A stretch of 64,000 nt of DNA, taken from Prostheceraeus crozeri. Taxonomy: Eukaryota; Platyhelminthes; Polycladida; Euryleptidae. Position 1 is the first letter of the stretch, and each line of letters starts with the position of its first letter. The notes beneath the pieces were generated by a model. The model was not told the DNA's origin. It did not search any database and saw only the letters and a program-made list of their open reading frames with translations. Location: assembly GCA_907163375.1 (NCBI GenBank), contig CAJQUW010012486.1:1-64000 (forward strand), in the 5' to 3' direction. Position numbers and translations under genes: made by a program. Below, in pieces: positions 11,381 to 21,830 of this stretch.

Positions 11381-12024
11381 AGATACTTTCTTGCTCCACC
11401 TTTTGACATAACGAAACTATGACAAGTATTCTGTTTGCGGCAATTACATTCAAAGAAGTTTTTTTAAAAAAATCCGATTTTTACTGGTTTTGCAAACTGA
11501 TTGTAGTGACTATTTTCAATAGAGAATTTCTCTACTATTCGTCAAATCCTCTACTTATTCTGACTTGAGACTCATAATCACGAACCGGTAATCAAACTTA
11601 AAAAAATGCGCCTGCAAAACAAAGATTCTGTTCCTTAAGCTAAATACGTGAGAGCTGTTCTGTTGTGGAGACAGCCATCAGCCGAACCAAAATTTCAATT
11701 TATGCACGAGAAGTACTGTAACAGAAACTGGAATTACTTCATTGATCACGGTTTATTGTCCGACTTCTCGTGTGGATCAATATTTACTGAGTGAAATTAA
11801 TCTCACAACTTTATTGGATTTGAGATTCTCAGCATAACCATTTCGTAATTGGGTCCATTCCCATTCAGAATTGCTTCACCTTCGAAAGTATATCAATTTC
11901 AGCCTCAAAATCACGCAAAATTATAAAAAATTAAAATATTAAAGTAATTCCAGTCTGTCTATTGCTGCACTTCTCCACAAAGATTGAAATTTTGGCTAGG
12001 CTGATAGTTCCGCTGACTACACAA

Positions 12025-14986
12025 TAGGGATGTCAATCCCGGAATCCTTTTCTAATCCCGGGATTATAATCCCGCTTCCATCTCAATCCCGGGATCCCAG
12101 AATTATCCCGGGATTCTAAGAACTTAAGGCCTATATGGAAATACTTGCAGCCATAGGTTTAGGCCATGGAGGCCTAGGGCTATAGGGTTATAATTAGGAG
12201 TCTTTCATGTTGCTCATCTTGTTCTTTCCGAGAATCGGCATTGTGTAATGTACATTTTTTGTTAAAAAAATGAAGGATAAGAAATCTCTTGATTAAAACT
12301 TGAGTTACATGTTTGTGATTCCTTAAGATCAACTTACATCAACCTTAACTTTCTATTGTGGTTCTAGTATAACTTTTAATGGTGCTATTATTTTGATATT
12401 ATCAGTGCTACTTGTGTAATAGGTACTCTTGACTAAATCTTTGCCTTTGAGAGACAGAAGCTTGTTTTAGGGAATGCGATGAATCACATGTAATAAAATA
12501 CTCTCTATTCTATGTAAGTTACAAAATCGCTCAATAATTTTGAGCATTTGGTCAGAATAGCAAACAAAATATCAACAACAAAATCCCATCATACTATAGG
12601 AAGGCAATCTTGGCAAAAAACCATTTTAGCACACACAATTAATGCAGGTTTTTGTCTCTCAGCCGATTCCTAACTTTCGTGCAATATGATTCAGTCACAC
12701 TAAAAGCTCTTTCACTTTCGACGCTTGTTGGTGGAACACTACGAAGCCACTTGAAAACCTGCTCCAGAATTTCGCCTCTTTTTGATGTGGTCTTCAAATA
12801 ATCCAACTCCTTTGAGACAAGACGACATAGCGGTGGCTCAGACACCGCGGAAGTAATCAGTGACTGTTTCTTCAAGAAAGAGTTAAGCTCATTGGATATA
12901 GATTCCTCACTTCTTCCATTCTGTTCATCATCATTTGATGACTGTGATTAATCGAGTGCATGATCAGCTTCAATAAGTGGTCGCATGGCGAAATTGACTT
13001 GTTCGAGGAGCTTTTTCATGAATTGCTTCGCTTGTTGGATCTATAACCGTTCGAAATTACCACTTTGCAAGAGGGCGAGCAGCTTAGTCATCATGGTTGA
13101 TCGTTCAGTCATTCTCTTATTCCAATAACTGCAAATGCTTACTTTGCAATTTGATTGTTCAAGTTCCTCCAGCTTCATTGTGACAAAATCAATCACATGC
13201 TCTGCAGTGGTCAAGTCGATGTTCCGCTGATTCAAATGTGTCAAGGCTGTAGAAATTGGAAGCAAGGTATCACACACATTTTGGATCACACCCAGCTCTT
13301 CTCAGCTGAGAAAAAGATGGTCTTTGTGTAAAGAAAGTAAAGCTTGTTGGACACATGTCTGAAGCTTTAAGAATCTTTCCAACATATCATACACACTGTT
13401 CCAACGAATACGAATATCGCGAATCAGAACAAGTTCCTTGCCAAAAGATTCCTTCACGAAAACCTGTAATTTGTCGTTTGCAATAGGTGACTTTCGGAAT
13501 AAACTCACTATGCGACGAACTTTCTCAACACAGTCTTTGTAAGAAGGCGACAAGGGTGCGATATCATCACTGGCTTCTTCCTCTTCTGAATCTCCTTCGT
13601 CCGAATCAGTCACTTGAACACTAGATGAAAGACTTCTGTCATACATGGCATCACAGATAGGTGAATGCCATGTGACAAGCACACTTGATGCTGTACATTT
13701 GCCAGCTTACCCACAGCTTTCATAAGACTGGCTCCATCCGTGCAGAATGCGATGATGTCCGTCAATTCTAGGTCATATTTAGAGAGACGTGTTTTAATAA
13801 GTTCAAGGCACCTATCAGCAGGCACCGATTCAAAGATTCGGACGAGACCAAGACAGTAGAACACACGGCCTCCATATGCCTCACAATAGTCGTGAAGATT
13901 GATGTTCATGTTGCGTCGATTATTGATAGATGTCCATTCGTCGAATGTTATAGAAAACTTTGCATTGTCCGCTTTTCGAGAGTTAATACGTTTCTTTATG
14001 AGGTTAGACACGAAAGTTTCGAAGTTGAACACTGTCTTCTGGATTGTCGATCTTGAATCCGGGAAGCGACCAAACTTAGATTTGAAGAGAAATCTCAAGT
14101 CTTCTGACGTCATGAGAGTGTTAAATGACATATTGTCTTTCGCAGCCATACGTGCTACTCTGAATTCCAGTGACCTCTCGTCAAGTGGCTTGAAATATTT
14201 CGAAATAGATAGCTGTACAGGATCATTCAACTTCTGCTTCTTCGGTGGATGCGGTGATGATTCGCAGCTCTCATCTTGCATGTTAGATGATGCTGACGAA
14301 TATGTTGAAGTCCTGTGAACTGACTTGCGATGAGTATGCAATCCTTTGGTTGAGCCACCCGTGCACTTGATGACCTTTGGACATTCACGACAACGCGCAG
14401 ACTGGCCATCTTCAGCACGCAAAAAATGTGCCCAAACTCCGGTCGATTTGTACTCCTTATAGTTCATGTCACAAATAGCATCGGAATCCTGAAAGGACGT
14501 GAGGTCGACGGATCGTAATTTAGGTCATGATGAACTTCACATTTTGTTCTTAGCTGCATCTCACTGTTATTGTCGAGTCTGTTATTGGTCGACACTCGAC
14601 TCGACGCACTGTTCAACTCAAAGGGAAAACATCGCTGCCTTTGTAGCGTCATGCTACTGTTCTGTGCTTATAATCTGGTGATCGTTGACATTCCTAGAGA
14701 AAAGAACGCATCGTCTCTGTCACGTGATAAACTTTTTTGGGTTTTCTCTTCTTTGCTGCGTTTGACAACACCTGTCCTATTGGGTCATCAATTCCACGCG
14801 CCCAGGAAACTATCCAGAATTGAATGCTGTCAATTGATAATGACAATATCAACACAAATGGTCACACTCGACTCCTTGGTTCTGGTCTTTCGGGATCCCG
14901 GGATTTGCTCCGGTAAATCCCGGGATTCAATCCCGAAATATCACACCGGGATCCCGGGATTCGGGATCCCGGGACTGACATCCCTA
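12025..14986 (-). mobile_element. hAT transposon, 2962 bp, with 8-bp target duplication
   Basis: Terminal inverted repeats TAGGGATGTCA (12025) and TGACATCCCTA (ending 14986) are flanked by CTACACAA (12017-12024) and CTACACAG (14987-14994), a 7-of-8 duplication of hAT length. Both subterminal regions (about 12035-12115 and 14890-14975) contain many ATCCCGGGAT palindromes. The minus strand encodes a BED-finger hAT transposase, now broken. The element sits in the right arm of an older foldback element. Confidence 0.95.
12639..14467 (-). pseudogene. BED-finger hAT transposase, broken
   Basis: Read right to left, the first frame (14467-13610) starts MNYKEYKSTGVWAHFLR. It has a BED zinc finger (CRECP with the His pair of THRKSVH), the first catalytic Asp in SITFDEWTS and the second in FCTDGASLMKAVG. 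The protein continues in another frame (13682-13302) with an acidic insert of Glu/Asp/Ser and the alpha-helical region around RWNSVYDMLERF. It then runs through 13289-13041 and 12875-12639, ending in the hAT dimerisation motif SVESERAFSVTESY and RNRL. One frameshift near 13640 and at least three in-frame stops (near 13302, 13041 and 12950) break it. Intact length would be about 600 residues, normal for hAT. The plus-strand ORF at 13899-14318 is a shadow. Confidence 0.93.
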
Positions 14987-15658
14987 CTACACAGCAAAAC
15001 GGCTCCGGCGTACCTGTAGCAGCGAGAGAATGGATATAACGACGGTTGTTCCCTAATGTAATTACCTTGCGATAAATGAAAATCATAACCAAAAGCAACA
15101 TAATATTTTAGAAGTAAATCTATACATCGTTTGGTCTTTGTTTTTTCTTGTTTTAAAAATGTTAAAATCTAGAGTCAAAGTAAGATAGCATTGACATTGT
15201 AGTTAATGTCACTGAACGGGAAGGCTATGACACCCAAATATGACAGCAGCAAAACGACGCAATTGCGATGTAGAAAACAAGGTTATGCCGGTTACGAAAG
15301 AACAATATTTGATGCAAATGAGTAAGGACACATACCTGTTTGATGTAAAAGTTTGCGAATCAAGAAACAGGTACCGGTCGTTAACAACTTGGCAATTACG
15401 ATGAAAACTGAGATTCAAAGGTTTACGTACAACGAAATTCGAGATAAATGAATTATAGGAAGGTGAAGTTCACTAACAGAAAAATCAAAAGCCAGAATTT
15501 ACCAGATAATCACAGTTAATCAGGACAATCAGAGAAGTCAGAAAAAAACGGTAGATCAGCAATTCTTATAAACAAATGCGTAATCGATCACAGTTAGTAA
15601 AACTATTTGGTTTTAAATAAAAGCTTTAATCACTGATTCTACGTTTCTTCATTGGAGA

Positions 15659-15961
15659 TTAAACGCTTCCATAATCGGATTCACTTTCATGAAGTTGTGC
15701 TTTTTCAATTTTTAAATTATCGATCACGTCATTTCCAACGCCGAGTAAATCATTTGAGCGGTCAATCATACAATGGTCAATTCTCGAAATTATTTTGCCA
15801 AAGTTCTGCTCTGCTTTTTTGGCTTCCTTGCGCTTCGCTTATGCTTTCTCCAGGTAATTGAGAGCCAATTGTAAAGTTGTTGTAGCACATGTTCTTTCGC
15901 AAAGACTTGTCTCATTCTCATATGTAGAAATATCTGCAACTATATCCAACTGCGTGTCTCT
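15659..15961 (-). pseudogene. decayed coding-like stretch of unknown family
   Basis: One minus-strand frame reads about 100 codons with a single internal stop. It has a Lys/Ala-rich helix-like part (KRKEAKKAEQNFGKIISRID) and an acidic end before a terminal stop at 15659-15661. The composition looks protein-like rather than random, but I do not recognise the family. It lies between the hAT insertion and the inverted-repeat cluster that starts at 16178, so a transposon protein remnant is the likely explanation. Confidence 0.3.
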
Positions 15962-16177
15962 ATTTTCAGTAGTTCTTTAATTTCGAGATTATGTTTGCCA
16001 CCGCTCTCGCACTTATCATTCTTTTCCGATAGGCCCCTGGATTCTATTGTGCCCTGAGGAAGCCACTTCACATCTGCAAGCTCTATCTCTAATCGGCATA
16101 CGTGTGCAACCATCTATTTTTTTACAAATCCCTTTCTTCTCATTCAAGAGCATTGAAAACTTTCGATTGACAAAGTG

Positions 16178-16532
16178 CATCTGGAGAAAAAACCAAAATT
16201 TCAAAATACATCTAGGGTTATCATGGCATTATTACACCATGAAAAAGTCGAAGCAATACATGAAAATTACCCTCCTAGCCTCGTGAGCAAGGGCCGCGCA
16301 TAAATTTCATAAATAAAATCATGTGTTACGTTTTGTATGAAGATAAACACATATGCAACACAAAAAAATGCAAGAGAAGAACTTTACATCTGAGGATCCC
16401 ACTGCAACAAAACTGCCTCAATCAACACCAAATTCACTCTCAACACTCTCCAGGTCTTTATCTCGAAGGGTCGCACTCCCTTTACTCCCACACTTAAGGA
16501 TATATTTGCCTGCACAACACGTCTAACATTAC
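16178..16532 (-). repeat. left copy of a 330-bp repeat, inverted relative to 18150-18506
   Basis: From CATCTGGAGAAAAAA at 16178 to about 16532 this sequence is the reverse complement of about 18150-18506. The similarity is high up to about 16511 and weaker beyond. Neither copy contains an intact ORF in the same frame. They are either the arms of one large foldback element of about 2.3 kb or two independent copies of an interspersed repeat that landed head to head. Confidence 0.85.
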
Positions 16533-16781
16533 CTTTTGCGGGAATCTGAGCCGTAGATGCAACTTGCCATCAGTTTCGTAAGTTTGTGAAATAAGTCAAA
16601 AGTTTGTATGTTGTGAGACAGGTAACGAGATAGGTGTTGCAGTGGACAATGAAGGTAATTTATTTTGAGGAATGGATCATTCGGACTGTTCAAACCATGT
16701 ACCAACACACAAGAACTTAGGTAAGAATGATGGGTGGTCTCAGTTCTAAATTCGAGGTTACACTATCGTACATCAAGGATC

Positions 16782-17445
16782 AGTGATCACTTTCGTGATT
16801 GGAATCAAAATAGGCTCTCCCTGCTTTTTTTAGAGAATTTATTGAAATTAAAATATGAGCGCTAAAAACCTAACGTTTCGTCCGTCACGGACTTAATCAT
16901 GGGCAACAAAGTCCAGGCATTAATACAATGGGTTTATAGACAACTGCCGAATAAATATCATTGTTCTATGCGCTATGTGGTCTACAAAGTCACGTGCCCT
17001 GTGACGAGTATTACATAGGTTCCACAAATCGCCCGTTTGCTGACCGTTATGCTGAACATCGTAGAAGCGTTTCAAATGGATATATTCAATAAGAGTGCCA
17101 TCTCAGATCACATTGTCCAAAAAAATTTCATAGCAATTTGACCCTTAGCTTAGAAGATTTTATTATTGAGTTTATTGATCGCTTCAGCGACCCTGTTCTT
17201 ACCAGGATCGCTGAAGCGAACTATATTAAATCGTATGGTTCGATACTCAATCGGAAGCATGAACTGACGAGCTGTCACTAGCTGTCTATAAACCCATTGT
17301 ATTAATGGCTGGACTTTGTTGCCCATGATTAAGTCCGTGACGGACGAAACGTTGGGTTTTTAACGCTTATATTTTAATTTCAATAAATTCTCTAAAAAAA
17401 GCAGGGAGAGCCTATTTTGATTCCAATCATGAAAGTGAAAAATCA
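16782..17445 (+). mobile_element. Penelope-like element fragment with inverted flanks
   Basis: Arms 16782-16942 and 17284-17445 are near-identical inverted repeats of about 160 bp that enclose 341 bases. The core translates, with interruptions, to a GIY-YIG-type endonuclease tail (VVYKVTCP near 16981, IGSTNRPFADRYAEHRRS near 17014, ending HELTSCH before a stop). Each arm holds GTCCGTGACGGACGAAACG, the stem II and GAAA side of a hammerhead ribozyme. In the right arm it reads on the + strand near 17330, in the left arm on the - strand near 16895. The reverse-transcriptase part is absent. Old, strongly 5'-truncated copy. Confidence 0.8.
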
Positions 17446-18112
17446 CCTCCCGTATGACGCCGTTAATTAGATCAGTTTTGAGCCGCCTTCTTTTTGTGAC
17501 TGTTATGGAAGCCTTTTCTCGCGAATATCGAACCGGTTGTCCGCATGAACTCCAGTATGCTGATGATTTAGTTATTTCGGCGGATTCACTAGAGTGCCCG
17601 AGCAAAGATGCACTGCCTGGAAGGATGGTCTTAGGTCATACAGTCTACGGGTTAACCTGAACAAGACCAACGTCATGCACTGCGAATACCAGGATGATAG
17701 AGCACCCAAGGGCATTGGCAGATTTCCGTGTGGCGCATGCAGACGGGGCGAGGGTAGAAACTCGATAGACTGCATCGCCTGCAAGAGATGGATCTATCAC
17801 AAATGCTCAAGGATTACAGGAGCATTGAGAGTTGATCCCAACTTCAAATGTAGAAAATGCTGCTGTGATGTCCCTCCCCCAGCAGTAACAGCTTCCCTTG
17901 TTCAGATTGCACAGGATCAGTATGAAATTACACCACTGTTTTGTTATCTCGGAGACATGCTTGGTCAAGCAGGTGGCTGCAGTGACGTTGTGACGACAAG
18001 ACTTATGTGTGGATGGAAGAATTTTCGAGAGCTCCTTCCCATTCTTAAGAACAGCAGCATTCCCTTCCGAAGTCGAGGCCATGTTTTCAACATGTGTGTG
18101 CGACTTGAGTGA
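17440..18112 (+). mobile_element. LINE reverse-transcriptase fragment with PHD-like finger
   Basis: Non-LTR retrotransposon fragment. The RT catalytic box is in ELQYADDLVISADS (near 17550), followed in a second frame (17594-18112) by AWKDGLRSYSLRVNLNKT. Next comes a Cys/His-rich finger (CGACRRGEGRNSIDCIACKR, then HKC and CRKCCC) at about 17731-17868. Last is the thumb motif FCYLGDMLGQAGG with TRLMCGWKNFRELLP and RGHVFNMCVR. In related invertebrate LINEs the PHD-like finger sits within the RT C-terminal region. A frameshift lies between the YADD box and the second frame near 17590-17600. The left end abuts the Penelope-like fragment and the right end runs into the 18150 inverted repeat, so both ends are missing. 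Confidence 0.88.
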
Positions 18113-18149
18113 TAGGTGTCACTGTGTGTCAGTGAGAGAGATAGATGTT

Positions 18150-18506
18150 TGACGTAATGTTGGAAAGCGGTTCTGTAGACAAATATATCCTTAAGTGTGG
18201 GAGTAACGTGAGTGCAGCCCTTCGAGATAAAGACCTGGAGAGTGTTGAGAGTGAATTTGGTGTTGATTGAGCCAGTTTTGTTGCAGTGGGATCCCCAGAT
18301 GTAAAGTTCTGTTATTGCATTTTTTTGTGTTGCATATGTGTTTATCTTCATACAAAGCGTAACACATGATTTTATTTATGAAATTTATGCGCGGCCCTTG
18401 CTCCGAGGCTAGGAGGGTAATTTTCATGTATTGCTTCGACTTTTTCATGGTGTAATAATGCCATGATAACCCTAGATGTATTTTGAAAATTTTGGTTTTT
18501 TTCTCC
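18150..18506 (+). repeat. right copy of the 330-bp inverted repeat
   Basis: Reverse complement of the copy at 16178-16532; it ends TTCTCCAGATG at about 18506. The two copies bound 1.6 kb that holds the Penelope-like and LINE fragments. The minus-strand ORF at 18191-18448 is not conserved in frame in the other copy. Confidence 0.85.
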
Positions 18507-20003
18507 AGATGTAGATCTACTTTTTCAAAAGCCCTCGTGCCTTAGTTTGTGCTTCAGTGTAGAATATCTCCAGTTGAACACTAAAATAGTACTTTCAAAG
18601 CCGAAGGCACAGGAGTTCCAGATGCATCTTTTAGTTGAAGTGATGATAGCTAGAAGACATCGAAGTTTTCATCTGTCAAAGTTCAACTGTTAAAAATATC
18701 AAGAAACAGATATGACATCCAAGGCTTTATTAATATGAACACTAATAATTAACAGAATTTATAGAAACCACTTAATTCCAAATATAGTGGCTTCATGCTT
18801 AGAATTGAACATTTATATTTTAGATAAAGCAGATGGAGCAGGACAGATGGATCTAATCTTATCACACACAGATTAGTAGGAGCAACATCAGATCTGAAGA
18901 GATTAAATTCTGAAGATGTGATTTAAATTGCGTTACAATTGTCAGCTGTCGCGTTCATGAGCTGCAGTGACAGCAAAGTGAAAGTTCAGGAAATCGGTCT
19001 TTCTAGGTAATGTGCTATGAAAAAAAAAGTTTGATTTATACAAGTAAAGGCGTCATCAAATGCCGCTGCTTACCAGATTTTTTTAAGGTTAGTCTTTGTC
19101 TCTCAACATCATTAGAAGAAACAGGAAATACGAAATCAGTGACTCGATTGACAGCGCTTTTAATATTGTTGGACATCTCGAGATGTACGTTAAGTTTCAC
19201 ACAAACAATAAAATCAAATTACACTGTTAATAATATCCATGTGTTGATATATTAAAACATAACTGATGTGGAATCTGCAGACGAATACAAAGTCAGCCAA
19301 TACATTTCATTCATTCATTCAGTTTACAATAGAGTCAAGATAGTATCATGCCAATCAGTGTCACATGGTAAGTTTTATCTTTGAAGAAATTGTATACAAC
19401 AATATCCTCTTCGATGAGGTGGAACAACATGTGAGAGCAGAAAGATGGCATAGAAGAAGCAAAAGCGTTAGTTCTCATGACGGGCAAACACTTCGTACAA
19501 GCGATTTCCTTTCAGAGAATATCCCTTTTCATTGCGCTATTTGAAGCATGCATCATAGATGCCTTCATCATACTATGACAGTCACATTGATTTTGTTTTA
19601 TTTTCTCAAATGTAACTTGACAAAGCGACAGATAATTTTGAAAATGTTTATGACTTGTTGATAATTTTAGACAAATGTATCTACTTGTTTTTTCTTTGTC
19701 ATTACTGTCTGTGATTTCACAGAATGGAATCAAAGGTATGAGAGAATCACTATTTTGCGTACACGTCCTCTCGATATTACAAGACTCTCCTGCTTTCACA
19801 CAACCTGATGTGTAGTTATGCGATAATTTTCATTTTTCATTTTCTCTTCGTTTTGTGTATTCTTACTTTTCTCTTTACAATGGCAGATCAAAGCAAACGC
19901 AGAAAGTGCAAGTTATAAGATGTGTAGAAAGTTTATTTTTTAGATGCATGTAGTCAGCAAATTATGAATATGTCATTTGTATGATAATTTCCGAAAGATT
20001 ATT
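18507..20003. other. gene-free stretch
   Basis: AT-rich DNA without protein-like ORFs, exon-like segments or recognisable repeat ends. Confidence 0.4.
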
Positions 20004-20561
20004 GGCAGTGGCTATTGCTACCACAGTGATAGAGATAGGACACCCACAGGCTATTGTTACCAAGTAAAAAATTTCAAGGTGTACGCTGTCACAACGATTC
20101 TGATTGTTGAGTTGTTGATTTTTTGCGCATAATTTATGCAATGCATATATAAATGATTAACTATATGTAATTCATTTTTCTCAAAAATAATGAAATTTCT
20201 GAATGATCTCAAAAGCACTGATAATTATAGTATTTGAATGATCACACGCATTATAATCAAGCAAATGAGAAATGCATGATTTTCAGATGTGACTTTCAGA
20301 TCGAAAGTGTGCTAATTAACAAATCTACGAACTTATTTTATTCGGATGTAATTGTTAAAAAATTTGAGAAGAAATTCTGCTAAAAAGGTGAACTTCATGT
20401 AGTTACTTATTTCTATGTGTAAAGCAGAAGTCGTAAATTTGGAATCAGCAGCTCAAGAATCTGAATCATTGTGACAGCATGTATTTTGAAATTTTTTGAG
20501 TGGCAACAATAGCTTGTTTGTGCTTTATTGTTACCACTCAGTGGCAACAGTAGCCACTACC
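20004..20561. mobile_element. MITE with inverted terminal repeats of about 75 bp
   Basis: GGCAGTGGCTATTGCTACCAC at 20004 is mirrored by the reverse complement of sequence ending at 20561 (GGTAGTGGCTACTGTTGCCAC read inward). Homology continues inward to a shared AAAAAATTTCAA about 75 bases in. The interior is 400 bp of AT-rich DNA with no coding capacity. ATTATT is found close to both outer ends, but the exact target duplication is unclear. Confidence 0.75.
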
Positions 20562-20837
20562 AGGATTATTTTCTGAAAATTCATGATTTTCATCTGTCAT
20601 GCAATTCAGGAATGTCAAGAGAACTTTTAATCACACTTGAGACCGTTTCTATCATTCTTGATTGTTTCTGCTTGAAAGAAAAATGCAGAATTTTTTTTTA
20701 TCAACTGTGAATACGATGTATATTGAATTTGCTGCAAGCTGGTGAACGATTTTGAGGAATTCTCCCTAGACTAAGTTAAAAATGCATCAGCTCTGATTGA
20801 GAATATATACATTATATGCGCCTTCTAACTAATGCTT

Positions 20838-20882
20838 CTACCAAACTACGTTTCGGTCTTCAAAGACCTACAGCAGCCAACT
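20838..20882 (-). ncRNA. hammerhead-like stem II and GAAAC motif, Penelope-like remnant
   Basis: On the minus strand, GCTGTAGGTCTTTGAAGACC is followed by GAAACGTAGTTTGG. That is a perfect short stem (GGTCTTTGAAGACC) followed by GAAAC, as in the hammerhead-like motifs of the other Penelope-like copies. The CUGAUGA box is eroded to CTGTAG. Confidence 0.4.
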
Positions 20883-21639
20883 TGTCTTCTGCATTTTTCA
20901 TTGTGGGCCTACATGTATCATGAATCTCAGATACAGTCGCTTCATCCGCTGTGTAGATGTGTGTCATTTCAACTGAAGAAGGGGACATGTTAAATGTCCA
21001 CTGTCAATAATTTTTGATGAGTCATGATAATGAATGAACTTCATCAAATTCGATTCCGTGTAATTCCTTGCCAAACTGAGCATGTGACCAACGAATTGCC
21101 ATGTGAATAGAAGTGTTTAAAAGTTCAGATAATACTGGCGTTGAAGAAATATGAAATAGTAGTATTTGATCATGGTGTATTTCGGATGTATGCGGATTGC
21201 GCAGACTGACTGGACTAAGCTGTCCATGGCGTCCAATAATGTTTGTGTTCATGGAAAATATATGTCCAAATAATGCTCACAGCAGAAGGGCTCAATAATG
21301 CGGGACTCCACATCTTCTATTCTCGCCATGGTCTATATGGATTAAATCGAAACAGATATTTGGAATGAGGTTCCCTGAATTGAATATTTTCATAGATACA
21401 ACTATGACATTTTCTATCTCTTTGATGGCAATCCAATGATGTATTAAGTAATAGCAAACGGTATTGATCCCGATGTCAAATTCACTCTCGAAAGTCCGAG
21501 AGTTACAGCAAGTCCTTCCTTATCACTTGTTTCTTTTCCCCAGCGTGGTGATAATATAACTGCATTTCAAACTTATCTCTACATTCATGATTTTCAAATT
21601 GGGCATATTTTCCCTTGGGAATGTGTGGTGATCTTATAT

Positions 21640-21827
21640 TGGCAAGCGAATGTCATCAGCACCGAGAGAAAGAGATCCATCCGCGATAGGTATTTCAGAC
21701 AGCCTCATCGAAAGATCACCGATGGTTTATATCAACACTTTATTGATAATGGTCACCCACATAGAATTATTAGGAAATTCAACTTGAACCTATTGACAAA
21801 GACCGCTAAAACACCACTAAAACATTA
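21640..21827 (+). mobile_element. possible GIY-YIG endonuclease remnant (Penelope-like)
   Basis: A short frame contains KRSIRDRYFRQPHRK followed by DGLYQHFIDNGHP. The pattern resembles the region after the GIY-YIG core of Penelope-like endonucleases, where an R..R.[FY]..H segment is followed by a conserved His-containing loop. It lies about 0.8 kb from a hammerhead-like motif at 20838-20882, which supports a Penelope-like origin. Neither the GIY nor the YIG motif itself is visible, so this is tentative. Confidence 0.35.
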
Positions 21828-21830
21828 GAA

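Larger units (their letters stand above)
11641..15018. mobile_element. old foldback element split by a hAT insertion
   Basis: Left arm about 11641-11745 is inverted in two pieces: about 11941-12024 and then about 14995-15018, on either side of the hAT transposon at 12025-14986. Shared words include CCAAAATTTCAAT and TGGAATTACTT close to the centre, and TACG(TG/CC)(A/G)GAGC(T/C)GTT at the outer end. The arms differ by roughly 25-30 percent, so the foldback is older than the hAT that interrupts it. With the hAT removed the element would be roughly 400 bp. No coding capacity. Confidence 0.7.

Noticed and set aside
13899-14318. 139-codon plus-strand ORF
   Set aside because: Antisense shadow of the hAT transposase BED/N-terminal region.
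16060-16095. CCCTGAGGAAG as another hammerhead core
   Set aside because: No stem II and no GAAA box follow within reach.
17731-17868. PHD-finger host chromatin protein
   Set aside because: The finger is in frame with LINE thumb motifs (FCYLGD, GWKNFRELLP), so it is part of the retrotransposon.
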